Made by a program: the position numbers and the translations under genes
The notes under the pieces: generated by a model
Databases searched by the model: none
Seen by the model: only the letters and a program-made list of their open reading frames with translations
Told to the model about the DNA's origin: nothing
In this document: piece by piece, positions 24,915 to 32,412 of the stretch
Position numbering within the stretch: the first letter of the stretch is position 1
Layout: every line of letters starts with the position of its first letter
Source of the DNA: Pseudarthrobacter sp. W1I19
Lineage (GTDB): Bacteria; Actinomycetota; Actinomycetes; Actinomycetales; Micrococcaceae
NCBI RefSeq assembly: GCF_030817835.1
Contig: NZ_JAUSZR010000001.1
Span: 682,001 to 746,000, forward strand
DNA: 64,000 bases
Direction: 5' to 3'

Positions 24915-25796
24915 CTAGAACCCGTGGCTGAGCACCAGGCCCAGTGCGAACAGCACGCTGTAGCCGAGGTTGATCAGCCCGGTCTGCTTCAGCACGGGGA
25001 TCAGGCTTTTGCGCTTGCGGCCGTTGATCATCAGCCATGCCGGCATCAGGCAAGCCGGAATCAGCAGCAGCACGATCAGCATCCACGGCCGCCCGGGCGC
25101 CAGGATCACTACCAGCATGATGGCCACGGCGAGCATCAGGACGTAGCTCTCCCGGGCATGTTTGTCACCCAACCGCACGGCGAGGGTCTTCTTGCCCGCC
25201 TGCATATCGGTGGGGATGTCCCGGACGTTGTTGGCCATCAGCAGCGCCGTGGCGATCAGCCCGGTGCCGATCGCACCGATGATGGCCGGGAGGTTGATCT
25301 GCCCGGCCTGGGTGTAGGTGGTGCCCAGGGTGGCCACCAGCCCGAAGAACACAAACACGAACACGTCGCCCAGGCCCATGTAGCCGTACGGGTTTTTGCC
25401 GCCGGTGTAGCCCCAGGCTGCCATAACGCAGCCCAGCCCCACCAGGATCAGCCACCAGCTCTGGGTGATCACCACCAGGACCAGCCCGAAGACCATGGCG
25501 GCAGCAAACGTACCGAATGCGGCATATTTGACGTGCTCGGGTTTGGCGGCGCCCGAACCAACAAGGCGGAGCGGGCCCACCCGGTCGTCGTCGGTGCCGC
25601 GGATCCCGTCCGAGTAGTCGTTGGCAAAGTTCACGCCCACCTGGAGCAGGAGTGCCACGAGGGCGGCAAGGATCGCGTTGAACAGGAGGAATGAATCCAT
25701 CTCGTAGGCGGCGGCGGAGCCGATCAGCACCGGCGCAATCGCAGCGGGCAGCGTCCGGAGTCGGGCGCCTTGGATCCATTGTGCGGCTGTGGCCAC
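24915..25796 (-). CDS. menA: 1,4-dihydroxy-2-naphthoate polyprenyltransferase (MenA)
   Basis: A 293-residue UbiA-superfamily membrane enzyme, predicted to attach the polyprenyl chain to 1,4-dihydroxy-2-naphthoate and give demethylmenaquinone. The two Asp-rich motifs are NFANDYSDGIRGTDDDR and NVRDIPTDMQAGKKTLAVRLG. Eight or nine hydrophobic segments follow the family pattern. It begins with GTG at 25796. It is the last of menB-menE-menA on the minus strand, after a 69-base gap from menE. Confidence 0.94.
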   Translation of the reverse strand: MATAAQWIQGARLRTLPAAIAPVLIGSAAAYEMDSFLLFNAILAALVALLLQVGVNFANDYSDGIRGTDDDRVGPLRLVGSGAAKPEHVKYAAFGTFAAAMVFGLVLVVITQSWWLILVGLGCVMAAWGYTGGKNPYGYMGLGDVFVFVFFGLVATLGTTYTQAGQINLPAIIGAIGTGLIATALLMANNVRDIPTDMQAGKKTLAVRLGDKHARESYVLMLAVAIMLVVILAPGRPWMLIVLLLIPACLMPAWLMINGRKRKSLIPVLKQTGLINLGYSVLFALGLVLSHGF

Positions 25797-25865
25797 GGTC
25801 AGTACCTCGCGTTGGTTTGGGGAAGGCGGCAGGGTGGGGCCCCTGCCCGGTGGTGCAGGTCTACT

Positions 25866-27098
25866 TTACTTTCCCTGGTGCAGGGCGTTCAGTTCGGCGG
25901 CCATGGCCAGCCGGTCGGGCTTGCCGTTCGGCAGCATCAACAGCGAGGAGGCAGCGAGCACGGTTTTGGGCGCAAGGATGCCCAGCGTCCGGTGCCACTC
26001 CTGTTCGAGGGCGGCGGCGTGGTCCCGGCTTGGCGCGTACCCGTCGCCTTTAGCCGGCCCGGCATCCAGCCCGGGACCTTCGCCGGCCAGTGCCACATAT
26101 GCTGCCACCGCCTGGCCCCATTCAGCGGACGGGACGCCGGCCACAAAAGCCGCGGCGACGCCGTCGGACTTTTCCAGCTCTTCCTGCACGTGCGCGGCGG
26201 AAACCTTGATGCCGCCGGTGATGATGACGTCGTCGGCCCGGCCCAGGACGGTGAGCCGGCCGTCGTCGTCGATGCTGCCGAGGTCGCTGGTGCGGTACCA
26301 GCGCACGCCGTCCTCCTCGAAGAACGTGGCGCTGGCCTCGTCCGGCGCCTCGAGGTAGCCCGCCGCGATGGTGTCGCCGCCCAGCAGGATGCGGCCGTCG
26401 GCCTCAACGCGGACGGATACCCCCTCCAGCGGGAAGCCGTTGTAGACGCAGCCGCCCGAGGACTCGGCGGAGCCGTAGGTGGTGACCACACGGACGCCGG
26501 CGTTCTTGGCGGCCGCCAGCAGCGAAGCGGGTGCGGGGGCACCGCCCAGCAGGATGGCGTTAAAGCGCCGGAGCACCGCCAGGGTGTCCGGGGACGGCGC
26601 GTCGAGGAGCCGCTGCAGCTGGGTGGGGACCAGCGAGGTGAACCGGATTTTGTCCGTCAGCTCCAGGGCGGCAGCCGTGAAGGCTTCAGGCGTAAAGCCG
26701 CCGGACACGTCCATCACCCACGGACGGGTGCCGGCGAAAAGCGATCGGACCAGGACCTGGATGCCCGCAACGTACTGGACGGGAAGCGCCAGGAGCCACT
26801 GGCCCTCACCCTTGAGCGCCAGGGCGGTGGCCATGGAGGACGCGGCCAGGGATTCCACCGTCAGGACGGTGGCTTTCGGTGTGCCAGTGGATCCGGAGGT
26901 GCGGACCACGGCCACGGCGTCGTCGCAGCCGGGAGTTTCCACATGGCCCACTACCAGCCGCCCGTCCTGGTCGACGGAAAGTTCGACGGCGGGGCCCTCG
27001 CCGTGGAGGGCAGCGGCCAGGGCCTTCAATGCCGGTTCGATGTTGGGGGCGCCGCTTGGTGCGGTGTTCCCTTGGGCGCCTGTGGGTTCGGTGCTCAT
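25866..27098 (-). CDS. menE: o-succinylbenzoate-CoA ligase (MenE)
   Basis: A 410-residue AMP-forming acyl-CoA synthetase. The P-loop is VVRTSGSTGTPKATVLT, the adenine region is VVTTYGSAESSGGCVYNG, and the hinge and C-terminal domain follow at DLGSIDDDGRLTVLGRADDVIITGGIKVSA. It is shorter than typical acyl-CoA synthetases, which is normal for actinobacterial MenE. Together with menB and menA, 13 bases and 69 bases away on the same strand, it makes menaquinone, the respiratory quinone expected for this lineage. Confidence 0.92.
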   Translation of the reverse strand: MSTEPTGAQGNTAPSGAPNIEPALKALAAALHGEGPAVELSVDQDGRLVVGHVETPGCDDAVAVVRTSGSTGTPKATVLTVESLAASSMATALALKGEGQWLLALPVQYVAGIQVLVRSLFAGTRPWVMDVSGGFTPEAFTAAALELTDKIRFTSLVPTQLQRLLDAPSPDTLAVLRRFNAILLGGAPAPASLLAAAKNAGVRVVTTYGSAESSGGCVYNGFPLEGVSVRVEADGRILLGGDTIAAGYLEAPDEASATFFEEDGVRWYRTSDLGSIDDDGRLTVLGRADDVIITGGIKVSAAHVQEELEKSDGVAAAFVAGVPSAEWGQAVAAYVALAGEGPGLDAGPAKGDGYAPSRDHAAALEQEWHRTLGILAPKTVLAASSLLMLPNGKPDRLAMAAELNALHQGK

Positions 27099-27111
27099 TG
27101 CCGGTCCTGCC

Positions 27112-28065
27112 TTAGAAGTAGTGCGGGAAGCCGGACCAGTCGGGGTCGCGTTTTTGCAGGAACGCCTCCTTGCCCTCCACCGCCTCGTCCGTCATGTAGG
27201 CCAGCCGGGTGGCTTCGCCGGCGAACACCTGCTGGCCGGCCAGGCCGTCATCGGCAAGATTGAAGGCGAACTTAAGCATCCGGATGGCCTGCGGTGACTG
27301 CCGGGCGATATCGGCCGCGTACTCCAGGGCAACCTCTTCGAGGCGCCCGTGGTCCACGGCCTCGTTCACGGCGCCCATCCGAACCATGTCTTCTGCGGAA
27401 TGTTCACGGGCAAGGAAAAAGATTTCGCGGGCGGCCTTCTGTCCGATCTGGCGCGCCAGCAGGGCTGAGCCGTAGCCGGCGTCGAAGCTGCCTACGGTGG
27501 CATCCGTCTGCTTGAACTTTCCGTGCTGGCGGGAGGCGATAGTGAGGTCCGCCACCACGTGCAGCGAGTGCCCGCCGCCGGCTGCCCAGCCGTTGACGAC
27601 GGCGATGACCACCTTGGGCATGGTCCGCATCAGCCGCTGGACTTCCAGGATGTGCAGCCGGCCGGCGCGGGCGGGGTCGATGCTCTCCTGTGTCTCGCCG
27701 TCGGCATACTTATAGCCATCCCGGCCCCGGATCCGCTGGTCGCCTCCGGAGCAGAAGGAGTGGCCGCCGTCCTTGGGGGAGGGGCCGTTGCCGGTGAGCA
27801 GGACGGCGGCGACGTCGGGGGACATCCTCGCATGGTCCATAGCCCGGTACAGCTCATCAACGGTGCCGGGCCGGAAGGCGTTGCGGACCTCGGGCCGGTT
27901 GAAGGCGATCCGGACCGTGGGCAGGTCACGCACCCAGCCGCCGTCGGAATCCCTTTCCACCTGCCGGTGGTAGGTCATGTCCTGGAAGTCGTCAAAGCCG
28001 GACACCACGCGCCAGCGGGTTGGATCGAAGACGTCGGACACCGAGGCGGGGATTTGGTTGCTCAC
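27112..28065 (-). CDS. menB: 1,4-dihydroxy-2-naphthoyl-CoA synthase (MenB)
   Basis: A 317-residue crotonase-fold enzyme that cyclises o-succinylbenzoyl-CoA. Distinguishing motifs are RPEVRNAFRPGTVDEL, SFCSGGDQRIRGRDGY, NGWAAGGGHSLHVVADLTIAS and SFDAGYGSALLARQIGQ, and it ends WSGFPHYF as in other MenB proteins. The N-terminal roughly 40-residue extension is typical of actinobacteria. It is the first gene of the menB-menE-menA unit; a VOC-protein gene lies 22 bases upstream and may belong to the same transcript. Confidence 0.95.
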   Translation of the reverse strand: MSNQIPASVSDVFDPTRWRVVSGFDDFQDMTYHRQVERDSDGGWVRDLPTVRIAFNRPEVRNAFRPGTVDELYRAMDHARMSPDVAAVLLTGNGPSPKDGGHSFCSGGDQRIRGRDGYKYADGETQESIDPARAGRLHILEVQRLMRTMPKVVIAVVNGWAAGGGHSLHVVADLTIASRQHGKFKQTDATVGSFDAGYGSALLARQIGQKAAREIFFLAREHSAEDMVRMGAVNEAVDHGRLEEVALEYAADIARQSPQAIRMLKFAFNLADDGLAGQQVFAGEATRLAYMTDEAVEGKEAFLQKRDPDWSGFPHYF

Positions 28066-28087
28066 CGTCCAAGTCTAGTAATCGGGG

Positions 28088-28528
28088 TCAGCTGATGCAG
28101 AACTCGTTCCCCTCGGGATCCGCCATGGTGTGCCAGAAATGCGGGCCCTCATTGGCTGTCCAGAGGAATGTTGCGCCGCGGGACTCGAGCTCCCGGCGCA
28201 CTTCGTCCTTGTCCCGGCCGGCGAGGTTGAGGTCCCAGTGCACACGGTTTTTGACGGTCTTGCCCTCCGGCGCCGTCTGGAAGAGAATCCGCCGCTGCGG
28301 TGTTTTCGCTTCCAGCTCCTCGGGCGGCCGGATGGCGCAGCCGGTGGCCCATACGAGCTTGCCGTTGCGGGTTGTTGTCTGGTCCTCGGTGGCGTAGCCC
28401 TGCTCAATCATGGACCGGATAAAGCCCTCGTCCTGGGGCTCCACCGCCCACTCGAGGGATTCCGCCCACCATTGGGCCAACTGGTGGGGATCGCGGCAGT
28501 CAACAACAATCTGGATATTCAGTCCCAT
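28088..28528 (-). CDS. VOC-superfamily (glyoxalase-like) protein
   Basis: A 146-residue single-module VOC protein of the glyoxalase_6 kind. Visible conserved parts are IQIVVDCRDPHQLAQWWAESL at the start (a His metal-ligand position), RVHWDLNLAGRD in the middle, and FWHTMADPEGNEFCIS at the end (a Glu ligand). Such proteins may be dioxygenases, isomerases or drug-binding proteins, and the substrate cannot be told. It lies directly before menB on the same strand. Confidence 0.85.
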   Translation of the reverse strand: MGLNIQIVVDCRDPHQLAQWWAESLEWAVEPQDEGFIRSMIEQGYATEDQTTTRNGKLVWATGCAIRPPEELEAKTPQRRILFQTAPEGKTVKNRVHWDLNLAGRDKDEVRRELESRGATFLWTANEGPHFWHTMADPEGNEFCIS

Positions 28529-28639
28529 GCCACCAAAGCTACGTGGACCGGGGCTGTTGCGACAGATTCGGACAGCAGGTGGGGTTACTTTCTGGCCAAA
28601 AAAGGGGCTTATGGGGCCGTGTCTGACCCCGCGTTGCTG

Positions 28640-29401
28640 TCAGGCCTGGACCTGCTGGAGCTGTTCGTAGACTTCGGGCGGGATGGCGTAGATGAACACC
28701 ACGGCCAGCAGGTTCTTGGCGGCGTGGACGAAGTAGGAGAACATCAGGTTCTTCCCCGTCCAGACGTACACGAATACCAGCGTGGCGCCCATGGCCAAAT
28801 ACGGCAGCAGTACAGTCAGTGTCAGTGCTTCCCGGCCCACAACATGAAGGGCAGCAAACAGGAACACGGACAGGACGCAACACATCCAGATGTTGATCCG
28901 CCGGCTCAGCTTGCCGATCAGCAGGTGGCGGAAAATGTATTCCTCCACGAACGGACCCACCACCACCAGCAGCGGAACCATCAGCCACGCCGGGACCTGC
29001 TGCATCAGTGCCTGCAGGCCTGCCTGGTTCTCGGACGTCGCCACACTGCCGCTGGCCGCCACGGCAATGGCCGAGAGGATCATCATGGCGATCACAGCGG
29101 CAGGCACCATCAGGAGTGTGAACCACGGCCGGGTTGCCAGGACACGGAGGTCCCGGGCCACCACGCGGCGTGCGGCCAGGAGCGCGAGAATTCCCACCGA
29201 GGCATAAAACAGCAGGTTCATGGCGTAGGACGCGGCGGCGGGCGTGGGCGCCAGCTGCCGGAGGACGGGCCCCACCAGTTCACCGGCCACTGCGAAGAAC
29301 CCGGCAATAGCCACGTACAGGCCCACCGCGGTGAAGTCGAGGGGCGAAAACCGGTACAGCTGTGGCTGCGGAGCGGGTGGTCGGCTGTGAATGGTGGCCA
29401 T
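28640..29401 (-). CDS. CPBP-family intramembrane glutamic protease
   Basis: A 253-residue membrane protein with about seven hydrophobic helices. The ABI/CAAX protease motifs are clear: VGPFVEEYIFRHLLIG (catalytic Glu-Glu and Arg), FLFAALHVVG (His) and FSYFVHAAKNL (a second His). Family members process prenylated proteins or anti-sigma factors, or act in bacteriocin immunity; nothing nearby points to a substrate. The ATG at 29401 is the natural start. It is divergent from the metal ABC importer. Confidence 0.88.
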   Translation of the reverse strand: MATIHSRPPAPQPQLYRFSPLDFTAVGLYVAIAGFFAVAGELVGPVLRQLAPTPAAASYAMNLLFYASVGILALLAARRVVARDLRVLATRPWFTLLMVPAAVIAMMILSAIAVAASGSVATSENQAGLQALMQQVPAWLMVPLLVVVGPFVEEYIFRHLLIGKLSRRINIWMCCVLSVFLFAALHVVGREALTLTVLLPYLAMGATLVFVYVWTGKNLMFSYFVHAAKNLLAVVFIYAIPPEVYEQLQQVQA

Positions 29402-29516
29402 GGTTTCAGCCTATCCCCACCCAACTGACTGGCAGGTAACGCAGTCAAAACCGCGAATGGGGACGCTAAATGCGAGCTACTTGGGTGCGGACGGGAAAGC
29501 AGGGGTGGTGTGCGCA

Positions 29517-29561
29517 TTGCCGCGGGAATCATGCGTCCCCTAGAATGTTCGGTATGCCTAA
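29517..29561 (+). promoter_or_regulatory. Promoter and DtxR/MntR-like site of the metal ABC importer
   Basis: TTGCCG (29517-29522) and TAGAAT (29541-29546), 18 bases apart, form a good promoter. It would start transcription at or near the ATG at 29554, giving a leaderless mRNA. TTCGG-TATG-CCTAA (29548-29561) straddles the start and is an imperfect palindrome resembling DtxR/MntR-family boxes (TTAGG/CCTAA half-sites). This suggests repression by manganese or iron; the regulator gene is not in the window. Confidence 0.45.
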
Positions 29562-30540
29562 ACTTTTGTTTCGGTGCGCCAAAGTAGCCGCCCGAACCTC
29601 CGCCCTCCGGCAGGTGCGTTTCCGGGCCGCCGCGGCAGCCGCCGTCGTGCTTTCCCTCCTGCTGGCAGCCTGCTCGGGAGGGGCATCCGGAACAGACGGC
29701 GGCAGCAGGAAAGTGGTGCTGACCACCTTCACGGTGCTGGCCGACGTCGCCAAGAACGTTGCCGGGGACAAGCTCACCGTCGAATCGATCACCAAAGCCG
29801 GCGCCGAGATCCACGGTTACGAACCCACCCCCGGCGACATCCGAAAAGCCTCCAAGGCGGACCTCATCCTGGACAACGGACTGAACCTGGAGGCCTGGTT
29901 CGCCCAGTTCGTGGAAGGCCTGGACGTGCCGCATGCGGTGGTCAGTGACGGTGTGGAGGTGGTGTCCATCAGCGAGGACTCCTACCAGGGCAAGCCGAAC
30001 CCGCACGCCTGGATGTCGCCCATGAACGTGCAGATCTATGTGGACAACATGGTGAAGTCCTTCAGCGGCCTGGACCCTGAGAATGCCGAAGTCTTCAAGG
30101 CCAACGGGGACGCCTACAAGGCCAAGCTGCAGGCCGTGCAGGACCAGATGGTCACGAGCCTGTCCGGTCTCCCGGAGAACCAGCGCGCCCTCGTCACCTG
30201 CGAAGGCGCGTTCTCCTACCTGGCCCGCGACGCCGGGCTCAAAGAGGTGTACATCTGGGCCGTCAACGCCGAACAGCAGGCCACGCCGCAGCAGATCACC
30301 CGCGCCATCGAATACGTCAAGGCCAACAAAGTCCCAGCGGTTTTCTGCGAGTCCACCGTCTCCGATGCACCGATGCAGCAGGTGGTGGGAGCCACAGGCG
30401 CCAAGTTCGGCGGCACCCTCTACGTGGACTCCCTCTCAGAGGCGGACGGGCCGGTGCCCACCTACCTTGACCTCATCCGGCACGACGCCGGCCTCATCAC
30501 CAAAGCCCTCGCCGGAGCCACTGGAGGAGCTGCATCATGA
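29554..30540 (+). CDS. Metal (Mn/Zn-type) ABC transporter substrate-binding lipoprotein
   Basis: A 328-residue cluster A-I solute-binding protein (ZnuA/MntC/TroA family). The signal region AAAAAAVVLSLLLAACSGG gives a lipidated Cys. Metal ligand positions appear as AEIHGYEPTPGDI, KPNPHAWMSP, VTCEGAFSYLARDAGL and YVDSLSE. The loop lacks a long His-rich stretch, which leans towards Mn rather than Zn. The ATG at 29554 sits where transcription probably starts; the alternative ATG at 29545 would lie within the -10 box. It overlaps the ATPase gene by four bases. Confidence 0.9.
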   Translation: MPKLLFRCAKVAARTSALRQVRFRAAAAAAVVLSLLLAACSGGASGTDGGSRKVVLTTFTVLADVAKNVAGDKLTVESITKAGAEIHGYEPTPGDIRKASKADLILDNGLNLEAWFAQFVEGLDVPHAVVSDGVEVVSISEDSYQGKPNPHAWMSPMNVQIYVDNMVKSFSGLDPENAEVFKANGDAYKAKLQAVQDQMVTSLSGLPENQRALVTCEGAFSYLARDAGLKEVYIWAVNAEQQATPQQITRAIEYVKANKVPAVFCESTVSDAPMQQVVGATGAKFGGTLYVDSLSEADGPVPTYLDLIRHDAGLITKALAGATGGAAS

Positions 30541-31298
30541 CCGCGCAGGCCATCCTGGTTGAAAACGTCACCGTCCACTACGGCGAGGTCCTGGCGCTGG
30601 ACTCGGCGTCCGTGGCCCTGGAGCCCGCCCGGATCTGCGGACTGGTGGGCATGAACGGCTCGGGCAAATCGACGCTGTTCAAGGTGATTATGGGAATGAT
30701 CAAGCCCGACGCCGGCACTGTACGGATCAACGGAGAGCCACCTTCCAAGGCGCGCAGGCAGGGCGGCATCGGTTATGTGCCGCAGAGCGAGGACGTCGAC
30801 TGGCAGTTCCCGCTGTCCGTCCGGGACGTGGTGATGATGGGCCGCTACGGCCACCAGGGCTTCACCCGCCGTGCCTCCAAAGCGGACCGCGCCGCCGTCG
30901 ACGAAGCCCTGGACCGGGTGGAACTGGGGCAGTACGCCGGGCGCCAGATCGGCCAGCTCTCCGGCGGCCAGAAGAAGCGCGCCTTCGTGGCCCGCGGGAT
31001 CGCCCAGGGCGCCACCACCATGCTGCTGGATGAGCCCTTCGCCGGTGTGGACAAGCGGTCCGAGGCCACCATCACCCGGCTCCTGCGCGAGCTCGCCTCC
31101 GACGGCTGCACCATCCTGGTGTCCACCCACGATCTGCATGCCCTGCCGCAGTTGTGCGACGAGGCCATCCTCCTGATGCACAAAGTCCTGATGCACGGCC
31201 CGCCTGAAGTGGTGCTGCAGCCTGAGAACCTGGCCATGGCGTTCGGCCTGGACGTGCTGGACCGGGAACTGCCGGCCCACAAGAGGGGGAACCAATGA
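30537..31298 (+). CDS. Metal ABC transporter ATP-binding protein
   Basis: A 253-residue ABC ATPase. Walker A is GMNGSGKST, the Q-loop is in IGYVPQSEDVDW, the signature is LSGGQKKR, Walker B is MLLDEPFAGVD and the H-loop is STHDLH. The sequence IGYVPQSEDVDWQFPLSVRD is typical of MntB/ZnuC-type ATPases. ATGA overlaps at both ends tie it to the binding protein and the permease, so the three genes form one translationally coupled importer operon. Confidence 0.92.
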   Translation: MTAQAILVENVTVHYGEVLALDSASVALEPARICGLVGMNGSGKSTLFKVIMGMIKPDAGTVRINGEPPSKARRQGGIGYVPQSEDVDWQFPLSVRDVVMMGRYGHQGFTRRASKADRAAVDEALDRVELGQYAGRQIGQLSGGQKKRAFVARGIAQGATTMLLDEPFAGVDKRSEATITRLLRELASDGCTILVSTHDLHALPQLCDEAILLMHKVLMHGPPEVVLQPENLAMAFGLDVLDRELPAHKRGNQ

Positions 31299-32164
31299 TG
31301 GAGTTGTTCCTCGAACCGCTGGGCTACGACTTTATGGTCCGGGCGCTGCTCACCACCGCACTGGCCGCAGTGGTCTGCGCCGTGCTGAGCTGCTGGCTGG
31401 TGCTGATCGGCTGGTCCCTGATGGGGGACGCCGTCTCCCACGCAGTTCTGCCCGGAGTGGTGCTGGCCTACATCGTCGGCGCCCCGTTTGCGCTGGGGGC
31501 ACTCGTGTTTGCCCTCGTCGCCGTCACCCTGATCGGGGTGGTCCGGAACACCAGCCGGGTGAAGGAGGACGCGGCGATCGGGATCGTGTTCTCGTCGCTG
31601 TTCGCGCTGGGCTTGGTGCTGATTTCGGTGACACCCAGCCAGACCGACCTCAACCACATCATCTTCGGCAACCTCCTCGGCGTCAGCGTCCCGGACCTCA
31701 TCCAGGTTCTTGTGCTGGGCGTGGTGGCCTTTGCAATCCTGATCCTCAAACGGCGGGACCTCACCCTGTACGCGTTCGACCCCATCCACGCGCACGCCAT
31801 CGGGCTGTCGCCCAAACGGCTGGGCGCACTGCTGCTCGGCCTGCTTGCGCTGACCTCCGTGGTGGCACTGCAGACGGTGGGCGTGGTGCTGGTGGTGGCC
31901 ATGCTCATCATCCCCGGTGCCACGGCTTACCTGTTGACGGACCGCTTTTCGCGCATGCTGGTCATCGCGCCCGTGATCTCCGCCGTCTGCTCCCTGGCCG
32001 GCATCTACATCAGCTACTACCTGGACACCGCGTCCGGCGCCATGGTGGTGCTGACGCAGGGAGTGGTTTTCGCCGTCGTCTACCTCTTCAGCCCGCGGCA
32101 GGGCCTGATTGGTACGCGGTTGGCCAAGGCCCGCCGCAGGAAAGCGGCGGCGCTCGCCGTCTAA
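31295..32164 (+). CDS. Metal ABC transporter permease (ABC-3 family)
   Basis: A 289-residue permease with eight to nine hydrophobic segments. The ABC-3 family hallmarks include LVLIGWSLMGDAVSHAVLPGVVLAY near the start (given in part: GWSLMGDAVSHAVLPG) and LQTVGVVLVVAMLIIPGATAYLLTDR near the end. It is the third and last gene of the importer. A 20-bp perfect hairpin begins 16 bases after its stop. Confidence 0.92.
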   Translation: MMELFLEPLGYDFMVRALLTTALAAVVCAVLSCWLVLIGWSLMGDAVSHAVLPGVVLAYIVGAPFALGALVFALVAVTLIGVVRNTSRVKEDAAIGIVFSSLFALGLVLISVTPSQTDLNHIIFGNLLGVSVPDLIQVLVLGVVAFAILILKRRDLTLYAFDPIHAHAIGLSPKRLGALLLGLLALTSVVALQTVGVVLVVAMLIIPGATAYLLTDRFSRMLVIAPVISAVCSLAGIYISYYLDTASGAMVVLTQGVVFAVVYLFSPRQGLIGTRLAKARRRKAAALAV

Positions 32165-32179
32165 GCCAGCCACCTATCG

Positions 32180-32221
32180 GCGGACGACGGCGGCACCTGG
32201 CCAGGTGCCGCCGTCGTCCGC
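32180..32221 (+). terminator. Long perfect hairpin after the metal importer operon
   Basis: Positions 32181-32200 are the exact reverse complement of 32201-32220; one more G-C pair flanks them. The 40-base palindrome has no spacer and is very G+C-rich. It lacks a T-run, so it may act as a strong pause or as a barrier to read-through into the ABC-F leader rather than as a classical intrinsic terminator. Confidence 0.65.
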
Positions 32222-32241
32222 TGGGTGCGGGGGGCAGCAGC

Positions 32242-32412
32242 TTGACTCCCGCTTGACTCAGTAAGCGCAGGCAGGCAGGCTGGAGCGATGAAGTCCTGAC
32301 AACAGCCCGGCCGTGCCGGACTGTTCCCCCAAAATCCAAGGCCGTTGGCCGAGCGCCCGATGTTCCGGGCCCGCTCCCGCGGCCGCACTTCGGAACTTTG
32401 CGAGGACTTCCC
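32242..32412 (+). promoter_or_regulatory. Structured leader of the ABC-F gene
   Basis: Two TTGACT boxes (32242-32247 and 32253-32258) could be -35 elements, though no convincing -10 box is seen. The region then holds four tandem GCAG/GCAGG units (near 32267-32280), a three-codon frame (32288-32299) and a hairpin: AACAG-C-CCGGC (32301-32311) pairing with GCCGG-A-CTGTT (32315-32325). G+C-rich, structured sequence continues up to the ribosome-binding site GAGGA (32402-32406). Many ABC-F resistance genes are controlled by uORF-dependent attenuation; that is the inferred role. Confidence 0.4.
32288..32299 (+). CDS. Three-codon upstream ORF (Met-Lys-Ser)
   Basis: ATG AAG TCC TGA, preceded by GGAG at 32282-32285 and followed directly by the hairpin at 32301-32325. 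A stop codon two bases before a hairpin is the arrangement expected of an attenuator uORF. It could equally be chance, since so short a frame has no statistical support by itself. Confidence 0.3.
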   Translation: MKS

